The position numbers and the translations under genes are program-made. Under the pieces are notes generated by a model that worked only from the letters and a program-made list of their open reading frames with translations, had not been told where the DNA came from and ran no database searches. DNA of 64,000 bases. It comes from Mesorhizobium loti R88b (GTDB lineage: Bacteria; Pseudomonadota; Alphaproteobacteria; Rhizobiales; Rhizobiaceae). Below are positions 51,477-59,327 of the stretch, in pieces. How positions within the stretch are numbered: position 1 is the first letter of the stretch; every line of letters starts with the position of its first letter. The stretch is from positions 5,705,001 through 5,769,000 of the forward strand of contig NZ_CP033367.1 of assembly GCF_013170845.1 (NCBI RefSeq), in the 5' to 3' direction.

Positions 51477-52610
51477 TCAACCCTTGGCGGTGCGTTTGGT
51501 TTTCTTCGGATCGTCGAAGGGAAGCGGCTGCGCCGTCGCCTTGATCGATCCGCTCTTGTTGCGGATTTCGAGCTTGGTGTCCTTGACCGCGCAGTCGACG
51601 TCGAGGCGGGCGATGCCCATCGATTTCTTGACCAGCGGCGAATACATGGCGCAGGTCACCACGCCGACCTTTTTGCCGTCGCGATAGACCGGCGCGCCTT
51701 CGTCGGCCGGCTCCTTGCCGTCGAGCAACACGCCAAAAATCTTGAAGCGCTCCTTGCCCTTCAGCCGATAGTGCTCCTCGGCGCCGCGAAAGCCGGTCTT
51801 GCCGGGGCTGACGGTGAAGTCGAGGCCGAGTTCCCACAGCGTGTCGCCGGGGCCTTCATTCTCGAACGGATACTTTTGCGAATTGTCGTAGGGGTAGAAC
51901 AGCAGGTAGCTCTCGACGCGCAACATGTCGAGCGTGGTGAAGCGGCATGGAATGATGCCGGCGCTCTTGCCCTCTTCAAGAATCCTGTCCCAGATCGTGC
52001 CGGCATCCTGGCCGCGGCAGAAGATCTCGTAGCCGCGCTCGCCGGTATAGCCGGTGCGCGAGATCATCACCGGGAAGCCGAACAACTGCGTCTGCATGTG
52101 ATGGAAATAGTTGAGGTCGCGAATACCCGGCACATGCTTGGCGAGATAGTCGACCGCGGTCGGCCCCTGCAACGACAGATCGTGCAGATTGTCGTCGAAG
52201 CGCAGCGAGACATCGCGGCCGACGGAAGCGCGCTGCAATTCCTCATGGCCGGTGCCCGAACCATGCACGACCATCCAGGCGTTCGGCCCGGTGCGGTAGA
52301 GGATGCAGTCGTCGGTGAATTTGCCGGCTTCGTTCAGCATGCATGCATAGGCTGATTTGCCGGGGTAGATCTTTTCCACGTCGCGCGTGGTGGCGAGGTC
52401 TATGAGATGCGAGGCGTGCGGCCCTGTGATGTGGACCTTCTTCAGGCCCGAAACGTCCATCAGCCCCGCCTTGGTGCGGATGGCGATGTATTCCTCGTCA
52501 GCGTCCTTGTCGTAAGTCCAGGCGGTCCCCATGCCGCTCCAGTCTTCGAGCTTCGAACCCAGCGCGCGGTGGCGATCCGCTAGGGTCGAAAATCTCCAGG
52601 ATGCCGTCAT
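51477..52610 (-). CDS. dmmD: GcvT-like folate-binding subunit of dimethylamine monooxygenase
   Basis: From ATG 52610 the protein is 377 aa and resembles the glycine-cleavage T-protein. MDVSGLKKVHITGPHASHLIDLATTRDV is the N-terminal folate fold, SRTGYTGERGYEIF the central motif, and PGKTGFRGAEEHYRLKG lies in the C-terminal part. In the N-demethylase complex this subunit presumably captures the released formaldehyde on tetrahydrofolate. GGAGG lies upstream; the longer frame to 52724 is unsupported. It begins the leftward operon D-A-B-C. Confidence 0.87.
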   Translation of the reverse strand: MTASWRFSTLADRHRALGSKLEDWSGMGTAWTYDKDADEEYIAIRTKAGLMDVSGLKKVHITGPHASHLIDLATTRDVEKIYPGKSAYACMLNEAGKFTDDCILYRTGPNAWMVVHGSGTGHEELQRASVGRDVSLRFDDNLHDLSLQGPTAVDYLAKHVPGIRDLNYFHHMQTQLFGFPVMISRTGYTGERGYEIFCRGQDAGTIWDRILEEGKSAGIIPCRFTTLDMLRVESYLLFYPYDNSQKYPFENEGPGDTLWELGLDFTVSPGKTGFRGAEEHYRLKGKERFKIFGVLLDGKEPADEGAPVYRDGKKVGVVTCAMYSPLVKKSMGIARLDVDCAVKDTKLEIRNKSGSIKATAQPLPFDDPKKTKRTAKG

Positions 52611-52788
52611 CCGCTCGTCCTCCGTTAAAAATCTGCTGTTCCCTGCTCCTTGTGGCACGGAGGCCGGAGCTTTGGGTTGAATATTGACCGCAAACGCGGG
52701 AGAGCCGCAATCCCCTGAAAGCAAATAATTTCATTGTCAGGCAAAATCAGCCGCGCCTTGCAAACGGTTAACTCTGCGTAAATTCGCC

Positions 52789-52843
52789 TTGACAATTGCG
52801 GAAAACGGCTTGAGTTTATGAAAAAAATTTCACTCTGTTGAAA
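52789..52843 (+). promoter_or_regulatory. Putative promoter and TTTCA-N6-TGAAA site before the small-membrane-protein operon
   Basis: TTGACA stands at 52789-52794 without a convincing -10. The inverted repeat TTTCACTCTGTTGAAA (52828-52843) lies 56 bases before the first gene. A related half-site, AATTTCATTGTCAG, occurs at 52727-52740 on the dmmD side. A matching repeat, TTTCA-TGTGAT-TGAAT, lies before mgsA. Confidence 0.45.
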
Positions 52844-52898
52844 GAGGACGGCGCACGGTGAGTTCGGAACCGGGCGTCGGAAAAAAGGGGAAAAACCG

Positions 52899-53186
52899 AT
52901 GTCAGACCTGCAGCAGCGCATCGAAGCGCTGTACCGCTCCGACGTGCGCGGATCCGTGATCCTGATCGTCTGCCTTTGGGCAACTATCCTTTTCGTCCTC
53001 GTGATGACCTGGCCATACATTCCCGACAGCGGCATCAAGCTCGTGGTCGCGGTTGCCGCCGCGGCCGTGCTGATCTTCAACACGGCCGCCATCCTGGCGA
53101 TGGTCAACCACTACAAGGAAGACAAGGACTTCATCTACGGCCTCGACATCAAGAACGCCGACGCGTCCCGCAACCGCAAGTCCTGA
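52899..53186 (+). CDS. Small two-helix membrane protein, possible transporter accessory 1
   Basis: The 95-aa product was not recognised. A short cytoplasmic helix (SDLQQRIEALYRSD) precedes two membrane helices (GSVILIVCLWATILFVLVM and VVAVAAAAVLIFNTAAILAMV). A charged tail follows (NHYKEDKDFIYGLDIKNAD). It is the first of three tiny membrane proteins directly upstream of an APC permease, all on one strand with short gaps, so a joint function in transport of a methylated amine is the simplest reading. That is inference from position. Confidence 0.7.
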   Translation: MSDLQQRIEALYRSDVRGSVILIVCLWATILFVLVMTWPYIPDSGIKLVVAVAAAAVLIFNTAAILAMVNHYKEDKDFIYGLDIKNADASRNRKS

Positions 53187-53197
53187 GGGGAGAAACC

Positions 53198-53575
53198 ATG
53201 TCCCGCTACATACCGCCGGATCAGAGCAAGGCCGGGCAAGTCTTTGATATCGCCGTCGTCGTCGTCGCCATTTTCGTGGCGCTGTGGCTGCCGTTGAAGC
53301 TCGGCCTCGCCGGTGCCGCGAAATCCATCGACGCGCTCGACGCCAAGACCTGGGAAGCGCTTGGCCAGAATCCGACCATGGCCGGTATCTGGGAAAAACT
53401 CGGCTACACGCCGGAGACCGCGCATGACGTCATCCAGAACCGTTTCCACTATGTCATCGATTGGCCGACGCTGATCATCATGGCCGTCGTCTTGATCGCC
53501 TATTTCGTGTTCCTGTTTCGCGCATCCGACCGCGAGTATCGCGACGTCATCAACGAAAAGTTCGACGACAAGTAA
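53198..53575 (+). CDS. Small two-helix membrane protein, possible transporter accessory 2
   Basis: The 125-aa product was not recognised. One membrane helix (VFDIAVVVVAIFVALWLPLKLGL) is followed by a soluble linker with short helices (IDALDAKTWEALGQNPTMAGIWEKLGYTPE). A second membrane helix (IDWPTLIIMAVVLIAYFVFLF) ends in a charged tail (RASDREYRDVINEKF). GAGGGGAG precedes ATG 53198. It follows the 95-aa gene after 11 bases and precedes the 53-aa gene. Confidence 0.7.
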   Translation: MSRYIPPDQSKAGQVFDIAVVVVAIFVALWLPLKLGLAGAAKSIDALDAKTWEALGQNPTMAGIWEKLGYTPETAHDVIQNRFHYVIDWPTLIIMAVVLIAYFVFLFRASDREYRDVINEKFDDK

Positions 53576-53609
53576 TAGTTTCGACTACGAGCAGGATGGG
53601 GACAAGATC

Positions 53610-53771
53610 ATGTGGGTGGCACTCTCTTACGCTTGCTGGGGCATCTCGATCATCCTCGCGCTGTGGATGCTTTACGACTGGTTCAAGGTCGATACGACTT
53701 ATTCCGAGGAGGTCCTGACCTCGTCGCGCGAAGGCGAACTTGAAGCCGCTTCCGAAGAACACCGGATCTGA
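53610..53771 (+). CDS. Very small single-helix membrane protein, possible transporter accessory 3
   Basis: The 53-aa product begins MWVALSYACWGISIILALWM, a single membrane helix ending in LYDWFKVDTTYSE, with an acidic tail rich in Glu (EEVLTSSREGELEAASEEH). AGGATGGGG lies upstream of ATG 53610, and the reading frame continues cleanly between two expressed-looking genes, 34 bases after one and 14 before the other. Too short for many gene finders. It was not recognised. Confidence 0.65.
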   Translation: MWVALSYACWGISIILALWMLYDWFKVDTTYSEEVLTSSREGELEAASEEHRI

Positions 53772-53785
53772 GTGGGGATTGAAAA

Positions 53786-55180
53786 ATGACGACCGCGCTT
53801 GAACCGGCAATACACGGCGACAGGGTTTCGCTACTCAGGGTGCTCGGCCCGGCCCATGTTTGGGCGCTCGGCGTCGGCATCGTTCTGGTCGGCGAATTCA
53901 CCGGCTGGAATTTTTCCGCCGACAAAGGTGGTACGCTGGCAGCCCTGATCGTGTGCTGGGTCGTGGGCCTGCTCTACACATCCGTCGCCATGATCGATTC
54001 CGAGGTCACGTCGACCGTTGCCGCCGCGGGCGGTCAATACGCCCAGGCCAAGCACATTGTCGGCCCACTGATGGCGTTCAACGTCGCGCTGTTCCTGGTC
54101 TTTGCCTACACGATGCTGGAAGTGTCCGACGCCATCCTGCTCGGCGACACGATCGTTGCCAAGGCAGGGGTCGAGGGGCTCACCCACAATTCCTTCATCG
54201 CCGCGACCATCGTGGTTCTGGCATGGCTCAACTATCGCGGCGTGCTGATGACGCTCAACGTCAATTTCGTCATCACCGCGATTGCCTATGTCTCCATCGT
54301 CATCCTGTTCTTCTCGGTCAGCCCGTGGACGCAAGGGGCGGTGCTGAAGCTCAATGAACTGGTCACGCCGGGCAATGCCCTGCCCTATGGCTGGATCGGC
54401 GTCATCGCCGCTTTCCAGTTCGGCATCTGGTATTATCTCGGGATTGAAGGCACCACGCAGGCTGCCGAGGAAGTGCGCTCACCCGCGCGCTCGCTGCCCT
54501 ACGGCACGATGGCCGGCATGATCACGCTGCTCATCGCCGCCGCCATGACCTGGTATGTCTGCGCCTCGCTGATGCCATGGGAATATCTCGGCATCACGCC
54601 CTACCCGCTTTGGGACGCAGGTAAGCTCACCGGCAGCCCGCTGCTCGAAAACCTGCTGTTCATCGCGACGCTGCTCGCCGCCATCGCCTCGGCCAATGGC
54701 TGCATCAATGACGCGGCACGCGCCTGGTTCTCGCTTGGCCGTGACCGCTATCTGCCGAGCTGGTTCTCGGCGGTGCATCCGAAGTACCGCACACCCTACC
54801 GCTCGATCCTGTTCCTGCTGCCGATCGCGCTGGCCTTCGCCTTCATCGCCGACCTCAACCAAGCGATCACCTTCTCGATCCTGTCGGGCGTGCTGCAATA
54901 CACCTTCATGAGCATCAACATCATGATGTTCCGCAAGAAGTGGCCGCTCGGCACGATCCGTCGTGGCTACACGCATCCGTTCCATCCGCTACCGGCGATC
55001 GTGCTGTTCTGCCTGTGCGTGGTCACCTTCTTCGCCATCTTCCTCGGCTTCGGTTCGCAGCTGAGCGCCATGGTCGCCTTCTATTTTCTGATCTCCGTGT
55101 GGTTCCATTTCTATCGCTACAAATTCGTGCGGCGCGGCGACCAGTTCACCATGCCGTGGCCGAAACCGCAGGGCTATTGA
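53786..55180 (+). CDS. APC-superfamily permease, probable amine or amino-acid importer
   Basis: The 464-aa permease has about twelve membrane helices. It shows LGPAHVWALGVGIVLVGEFTGWN in the first unit, as in ethanolamine/amino-acid permeases. GIEGTTQAAEEVRSPARSLPYGTMAG is the conserved motif after TM6. It lies between dmm and mgs genes and immediately after three small membrane proteins. A methylated amine (mono-, di- or trimethylamine) or an adduct is the likely cargo. This is context inference; sequence alone says amino acid/amine permease. Confidence 0.8.
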   Translation: MTTALEPAIHGDRVSLLRVLGPAHVWALGVGIVLVGEFTGWNFSADKGGTLAALIVCWVVGLLYTSVAMIDSEVTSTVAAAGGQYAQAKHIVGPLMAFNVALFLVFAYTMLEVSDAILLGDTIVAKAGVEGLTHNSFIAATIVVLAWLNYRGVLMTLNVNFVITAIAYVSIVILFFSVSPWTQGAVLKLNELVTPGNALPYGWIGVIAAFQFGIWYYLGIEGTTQAAEEVRSPARSLPYGTMAGMITLLIAAAMTWYVCASLMPWEYLGITPYPLWDAGKLTGSPLLENLLFIATLLAAIASANGCINDAARAWFSLGRDRYLPSWFSAVHPKYRTPYRSILFLLPIALAFAFIADLNQAITFSILSGVLQYTFMSINIMMFRKKWPLGTIRRGYTHPFHPLPAIVLFCLCVVTFFAIFLGFGSQLSAMVAFYFLISVWFHFYRYKFVRRGDQFTMPWPKPQGY

Positions 55181-55188
55181 TGGGAGAC

Positions 55189-55213
55189 GGCCCGTCCGGA
55201 TGCCGGATGGGCC
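55189..55213 (+). terminator. Hairpin after the APC permease gene
   Basis: GGCCCGTCCGG (55189-55199) pairs with CCGGATGGGCC (55203-55213) over eleven positions, including one G-T pair, around a three-base loop. No T-run follows, and the next gene starts 12 bases later. It may reduce rather than stop read-through. Confidence 0.5.
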
Positions 55214-55225
55214 AGGCATGACAAA

Positions 55226-55915
55226 ATGTCCGAAGTGACATCAGCACTGGTTGCCGGAGCAATTGTCGCGGCTCTCGCTTTTCATTTTACGTGGCTTGCC
55301 CGCCGCAGCCGCAACAGGGCTTCAGCGGCGCTCGCCGCCGACGAGGTTGGCATTCGTACCGTCATTGCCGGAGCCGCTGATGTTTCGGACGGCACTGCCG
55401 GCGTCATCACCTGGGAAGGCTCGTGGAATGGGCAGCGTGTCCAACTGCGGACCATCGTCGATACGCTGGCAACAAGAAAACTGCCTGCACGCTGGCTCAG
55501 TGTCTCGATCACCGAAAAGGTCGCGGTGCCAGCCACCTTCGATATGATGATGCGGCCGGGCTCACCGACGACCTTCTCCAATTTCGACCATCTCCAGCAC
55601 ACGCTCCCAAAGGCACCGGGATTCCCAGCCGAGGCGGTGCTGCGGACAGACCTCAGGGGGGCGCGCTTTCCGCAGGGCCTCATTGCCGACCATCTCGAAC
55701 TCTTTTCCGAAGGACGCGCCAAGGAATTGCTGATCACGCCGAACGGCGTGCGCATTGTCTGGCTGCTGGCCGAGGCCGAGCGCGCGCGCTACGGTGTTTT
55801 CCGGCAAGCCGCGTTCGGTGACGCGCGGATCGATCCGGCGCTGATACGGCGGCTGCTCATATCCCTTTCGGCGCTGCGCGACGCCATCAACCAAAGCGAA
55901 CGGCAAGCCGCATGA
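55226..55915 (+). CDS. Unknown protein with N-terminal membrane anchor
   Basis: The 229-aa product was not recognised. An N-terminal helix (VTSALVAGAIVAALAFHFTWLA) is followed by basic residues, so the bulk may sit in the cytoplasm. The remaining domain contains GVITWEGSWNGQRVQLRTIVDTLATRKLPARWL and a helical C-terminus (IRRLLISLSALRDAINQ). It overlaps the next gene by four bases (ATGA) and follows the APC permease, so it is part of the island operon. Confidence 0.65.
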   Translation: MSEVTSALVAGAIVAALAFHFTWLARRSRNRASAALAADEVGIRTVIAGAADVSDGTAGVITWEGSWNGQRVQLRTIVDTLATRKLPARWLSVSITEKVAVPATFDMMMRPGSPTTFSNFDHLQHTLPKAPGFPAEAVLRTDLRGARFPQGLIADHLELFSEGRAKELLITPNGVRIVWLLAEAERARYGVFRQAAFGDARIDPALIRRLLISLSALRDAINQSERQAA

Positions 55916-56241
55916 CCAGCTCAGACACCTCTCCGGCGCCGGTGAGCCCTTATCTCGTGCTCGGTGCGGCAATCGTTTTGCCAGCAAGCGGCCATGTCAT
56001 TCTGGGCGTGCCGGTGCGCGGGCTGCAGTTTCTGTTCTTCATGGTGATCCTGGCCTGGGTCACCGCCAGGATCGCGCCGCCCGACGCCAGCTTCATCGGC
56101 CGCCATGCCGGCGGCTTCCTGATCTATGCGCTATCCATTCTGGACGCCTACAAGTTCGCTCGTGTCCGCCACGCCCGATGGGTTCACAATGCCGCGCAGG
56201 GCAGCAATAATTCGCATGGCGGCATCACGCCGCATACGTAA
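55912..56241 (+). CDS. Unknown small membrane protein
   Basis: The 109-aa product has hydrophobic segments at about residues 13-32 (PYLVLGAAIVLPASGHVILG), 36-52 (LQFLFFMVILAWVTARI) and 65-80 (AGGFLIYALSILDAYKF), and a basic C-terminus. Its start overlaps the upstream stop. The G-H-(V)-x(9)-R-G-x(2)-F pattern recalls small membrane proteins of the TM2-like or DUF-type class, but no family was recognised. It ends 85 bases before mgsA. Confidence 0.6.
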   Translation: MTSSDTSPAPVSPYLVLGAAIVLPASGHVILGVPVRGLQFLFFMVILAWVTARIAPPDASFIGRHAGGFLIYALSILDAYKFARVRHARWVHNAAQGSNNSHGGITPHT

Positions 56242-56256
56242 CTACAGGAAAATTTT

Positions 56257-56272
56257 TTTCATGTGATTGAAT
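56257..56272. promoter_or_regulatory. Inverted repeat before mgsA
   Basis: TTTCA-TGTGAT-TGAAT has inner arms TTCA/TGAA separated by six bases, the same geometry as the repeat at 52828-52843. It lies in the AT-rich gap 55 bases before the mgsA start. Confidence 0.4.
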
Positions 56273-56326
56273 TCGAGCAACGCATTCGGTACATCATCTC
56301 TTGGCTACAAACGTTGGGAGGCTGAC

Positions 56327-57223
56327 ATGTGTGGAATTGTCGGACTGTTTTTGAAGGACAAGTCGCTGGAGCCGCAGCTCGGTGCGATGCTGTCGGAGAT
56401 GCTGGTCTCGCTCAGCGATCGCGGCCCGGACAGCGCCGGCATCGCCATCTATGGCGCGCCCTCCAAGAATGAGGCCAAGATCACCATCCAGTCGGCGAAG
56501 CCGGGGCGCGATTTCCCTGGCCTCGATACCGAGCTTGCCAAGGCGATCGGCGTGCCGGTGAGCATCGCGGTGAAATCGACCCATGCTGTCGTCAGGACCA
56601 GCCCCGACAAGATCGATGAGGCCCGCGAGACCATTCAGGCGCTGCGCCCCGATATACGCATCATGGGTGCCGGCGACGTCGTCGAGATCTACAAGGAGGT
56701 CGGCCTGCCGGAGGCGGTCGTCGATCGCTTCGACGTTCGCAAGATGACCGGCACGCATGGCATCGGCCATACCCGCATGGCGACGGAATCGGCGGTGACG
56801 ACGATGGGCGCGCATCCCTTCTCCACCGGCGCCGACCAGTGCCTGGTACACAATGGCTCGCTGTCCAACCACAACAATGTTCGCCGCGAACTGATCCGCG
56901 AGGGCATGAAATTCGAGACCGAGAACGACACCGAGGTGGCGGCCGCCTATCTCTCCTCACAGATGGCGCATGGCAAGAACCTCGGCGAAGCGCTGGAAGG
57001 CACGCTCTCCGACCTCGACGGTTTCTTCACCTTCGTCGTCGGCACCAAGAACGGCTTTGGCGTGGTACGCGACCCGATCGCCTGCAAGCCGGCCGTGATG
57101 GCCGAGACCGAGCAGTATGTCGCCTTCGGTTCGGAGTATCGCGCGCTGACCAAATTGCCCGGCATAGACAATGCGAGGGTCTGGGAACCGGAGCCCGCAA
57201 CTGTCTATTTCTGGGAGCATTGA
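56327..57223 (+). CDS. mgsA: N-methylglutamate synthase subunit A (glutamine amidotransferase)
   Basis: The 298-aa class II glutamine amidotransferase begins MCGIVGLF, so Cys2 becomes the catalytic N-terminal nucleophile. RGPDSAGIAIYG, GHTRMATESAVTTMGAHPFS and VHNGSLSNHNNVRREL are the usual GATase II motifs. In N-methylglutamate synthase this subunit acts on gamma-glutamylmethylamide and delivers methylamine. GGGAGG precedes ATG 56327. MgsB follows after four bases. Confidence 0.92.
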   Translation: MCGIVGLFLKDKSLEPQLGAMLSEMLVSLSDRGPDSAGIAIYGAPSKNEAKITIQSAKPGRDFPGLDTELAKAIGVPVSIAVKSTHAVVRTSPDKIDEARETIQALRPDIRIMGAGDVVEIYKEVGLPEAVVDRFDVRKMTGTHGIGHTRMATESAVTTMGAHPFSTGADQCLVHNGSLSNHNNVRRELIREGMKFETENDTEVAAAYLSSQMAHGKNLGEALEGTLSDLDGFFTFVVGTKNGFGVVRDPIACKPAVMAETEQYVAFGSEYRALTKLPGIDNARVWEPEPATVYFWEH

Positions 57224-57227
57224 GTTC

Positions 57228-57959
57228 ATGCCGGCAACCAAACTTTCAAAGGCGGCGGCGAGCGACCACGCCTCCCGGGTGTTCGACCTCGATGTGTCGT
57301 CGCTGCGCGAGCTCAACCAAGCGCTTCACAATCTGGCTCCTGGCTCGAATGAAACGGCATGGGAGGTCCTCCATCCGAAGGGCAGCCATTCCGTGGCCGT
57401 CGGTGTCGACCAGCCTGTCTCCATCGATGTACGCGGCAGCGTCGGCTATTACTGTGGCGGCATGAATTCCGGCAGCGCCATTACCGTTCATGGCTCGGCC
57501 GGCCCCGGCGTCGGCGAGAACATGATGTCGGGCTCGATAACCGTGAAAGGTGACGCCAGCCAATATGCCGGCGCCACCGGCAAGGGCGGACTGCTGGTCA
57601 TCGAGGGCAATGCCTCGTCGCGCTGCGGCATTTCGATGAAGGGCATCGACATCGTCGTGCACGGCAATATCGGCCACATGTCCGCCTTCATGGCGCAGTC
57701 CGGCAACCTCGTGGTGCTGGGCGATGCCGGCGATGCGCTGGGCGATTCCATCTACGAAGCGCGGCTCTTCGTGCGCGGCAAGGTCGACAGCTTAGGGGCC
57801 GACTGTATCGCCAAGGAAATGCGGCCCGAGCATCTGGAGTTGCTGCAAGGCCTGCTCGACCGTGCCGGCGTGACAGGCGTCAAGCCGTCGGAGTTCAAGC
57901 GCTACGGCTCGGCACGCACGCTCTACAATTTCAATATCGACAACGCCGACGCGTATTGA
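57228..57959 (+). CDS. mgsB: N-methylglutamate synthase subunit B (GXGXG domain)
   Basis: The 243-aa protein is a right-handed beta-helix of the glutamate-synthase GXGXG type. Its repeated Gly-rich turns include DVRGSVGYYCGGMNSGSAITVHGSAGPGVGENM, SGSITVKGDASQYAGATGKGG and GNIGHMSAFMAQSGNLVVLGDAGD. It is the structural bridge between amidotransferase and FMN subunits. It starts four bases after mgsA and ends six before mgsC. Confidence 0.92.
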   Translation: MPATKLSKAAASDHASRVFDLDVSSLRELNQALHNLAPGSNETAWEVLHPKGSHSVAVGVDQPVSIDVRGSVGYYCGGMNSGSAITVHGSAGPGVGENMMSGSITVKGDASQYAGATGKGGLLVIEGNASSRCGISMKGIDIVVHGNIGHMSAFMAQSGNLVVLGDAGDALGDSIYEARLFVRGKVDSLGADCIAKEMRPEHLELLQGLLDRAGVTGVKPSEFKRYGSARTLYNFNIDNADAY

Positions 57960-57965
57960 GGCAGC

Positions 57966-59294
57966 ATGACCTATCGCAACCCGCCGACGACGCCGCGCAA
58001 ATCCGCGACCTTTGACGACTACACGCTTTCTGAAATCCGCCGCGCCGCGGCGACCGGCATCTATGATATCCGGGGCGCCGGCGCCAAGCGCAAGCTGCCG
58101 CATTTCGACGACCTTCTGTTCCTCGGCGCCTCGATCTCGCGCTATCCGCTCGAGGGCTATCGGGAGCGCTGCGACACATCAGTGGTGCTCGGTTCGCGCC
58201 ACGCCAAGAAGCCGATCGAACTGAAGATCCCGATCACCATTGCCGGCATGAGTTTCGGCTCGCTGTCCGGCCCGGCCAAGGAAGCACTTGGGCGCGGCGC
58301 GACGCTGTCGGGCACCTCGACCACGACGGGCGATGGCGGCATGACCGAGGAAGAGCGCGGCCACTCCAAGCAGCTGGTCTATCAATACCTGCCCTCGCGC
58401 TACGGAATGAATTTGCGCGACTTGCGCCGCGCCGATGCGATCGAGGTGGTCGTCGGCCAGGGCGCCAAGCCCGGCGGTGGCGGCATGCTGCTTGGCCAGA
58501 AGATTTCCGATCGCGTCGCCGAAATGCGCACGCTGCCGAAAGGCATCGACCAGCGCTCCGCCTCACGCCATCCCGACTGGACCGGGCCTGACGATCTCGA
58601 AATCAAGATCCTCGAACTGCGCGAGATTACCGACTGGGAGAAACCGATCTACGTCAAGGTCGGCGGCGCCCGCCCCTACTATGACACAGCCCTTGCCGTG
58701 AAGGCCGGCGCCGATGTCGTCGTCGTCGACGGCATGCAAGGCGGCACGGCGGCGACGCAGGAAGTGTTCATCGAGAATGTCGGCCAGCCCACGCTCGCCT
58801 GTATCAGGCCGGCAGTGCAGGCGCTGCAGGATCTCGGCATGCATCGCAAGGTGCAGCTGATCATTTCGGGCGGCATCCGCAATGGCGCCGATGTGGCCAA
58901 AGCGCTGGCGCTCGGCGTCGACGCGGTCTCGATCGGTACGGCGGCGCTGGTCGCTCTCGGCGACAATGATCCCCGCTGGGAGGCGGAGTACAATGAGCTC
59001 GGCACGACAGCCGGCGCCTACGACGACTGGCATGAGGGCCGCGACCCCGCCGGCATCACCACGCAGGACCCGGAGTTGATGAAGCGTGTCGACCCGGTGG
59101 CCGCCGGACGCCGGCTGGCGAACTACCTCAAGGTGATGACGCTTGAGGCGCAGACGATCGCGCGTGCCTGCGGCAAGAACAGCCTGCACAATCTTGAACC
59201 CGAGGACCTTGTCGCGTTGACGATCGAGGCAGCCGCCATGGCCGGCGTTCCGCTGGCCGGCACCAACTGGATACCGGGGAAGAACGGCTTCTAA
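57966..59294 (+). CDS. mgsC: N-methylglutamate synthase subunit C (FMN glutamate-synthase-like)
   Basis: The 442-aa protein is homologous to the FMN central domain of glutamate synthase. Landmarks are ITIAGMSFGSLSGPAKEALGRGA, GQGAKPGGGGMLLGQKIS, VKAGADVVVVDGMQGGTAATQEVFI and ISGGIRNGADVAKALALGVDAVSIGTAAL. It reduces the imino product to N-methylglutamate. It completes the three-gene mgs set in the standard order. Confidence 0.93.
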   Translation: MTYRNPPTTPRKSATFDDYTLSEIRRAAATGIYDIRGAGAKRKLPHFDDLLFLGASISRYPLEGYRERCDTSVVLGSRHAKKPIELKIPITIAGMSFGSLSGPAKEALGRGATLSGTSTTTGDGGMTEEERGHSKQLVYQYLPSRYGMNLRDLRRADAIEVVVGQGAKPGGGGMLLGQKISDRVAEMRTLPKGIDQRSASRHPDWTGPDDLEIKILELREITDWEKPIYVKVGGARPYYDTALAVKAGADVVVVDGMQGGTAATQEVFIENVGQPTLACIRPAVQALQDLGMHRKVQLIISGGIRNGADVAKALALGVDAVSIGTAALVALGDNDPRWEAEYNELGTTAGAYDDWHEGRDPAGITTQDPELMKRVDPVAAGRRLANYLKVMTLEAQTIARACGKNSLHNLEPEDLVALTIEAAAMAGVPLAGTNWIPGKNGF

Positions 59295-59327
59295 AACAGC
59301 ATCCAAAATACCAAGCGAGGAACTATA

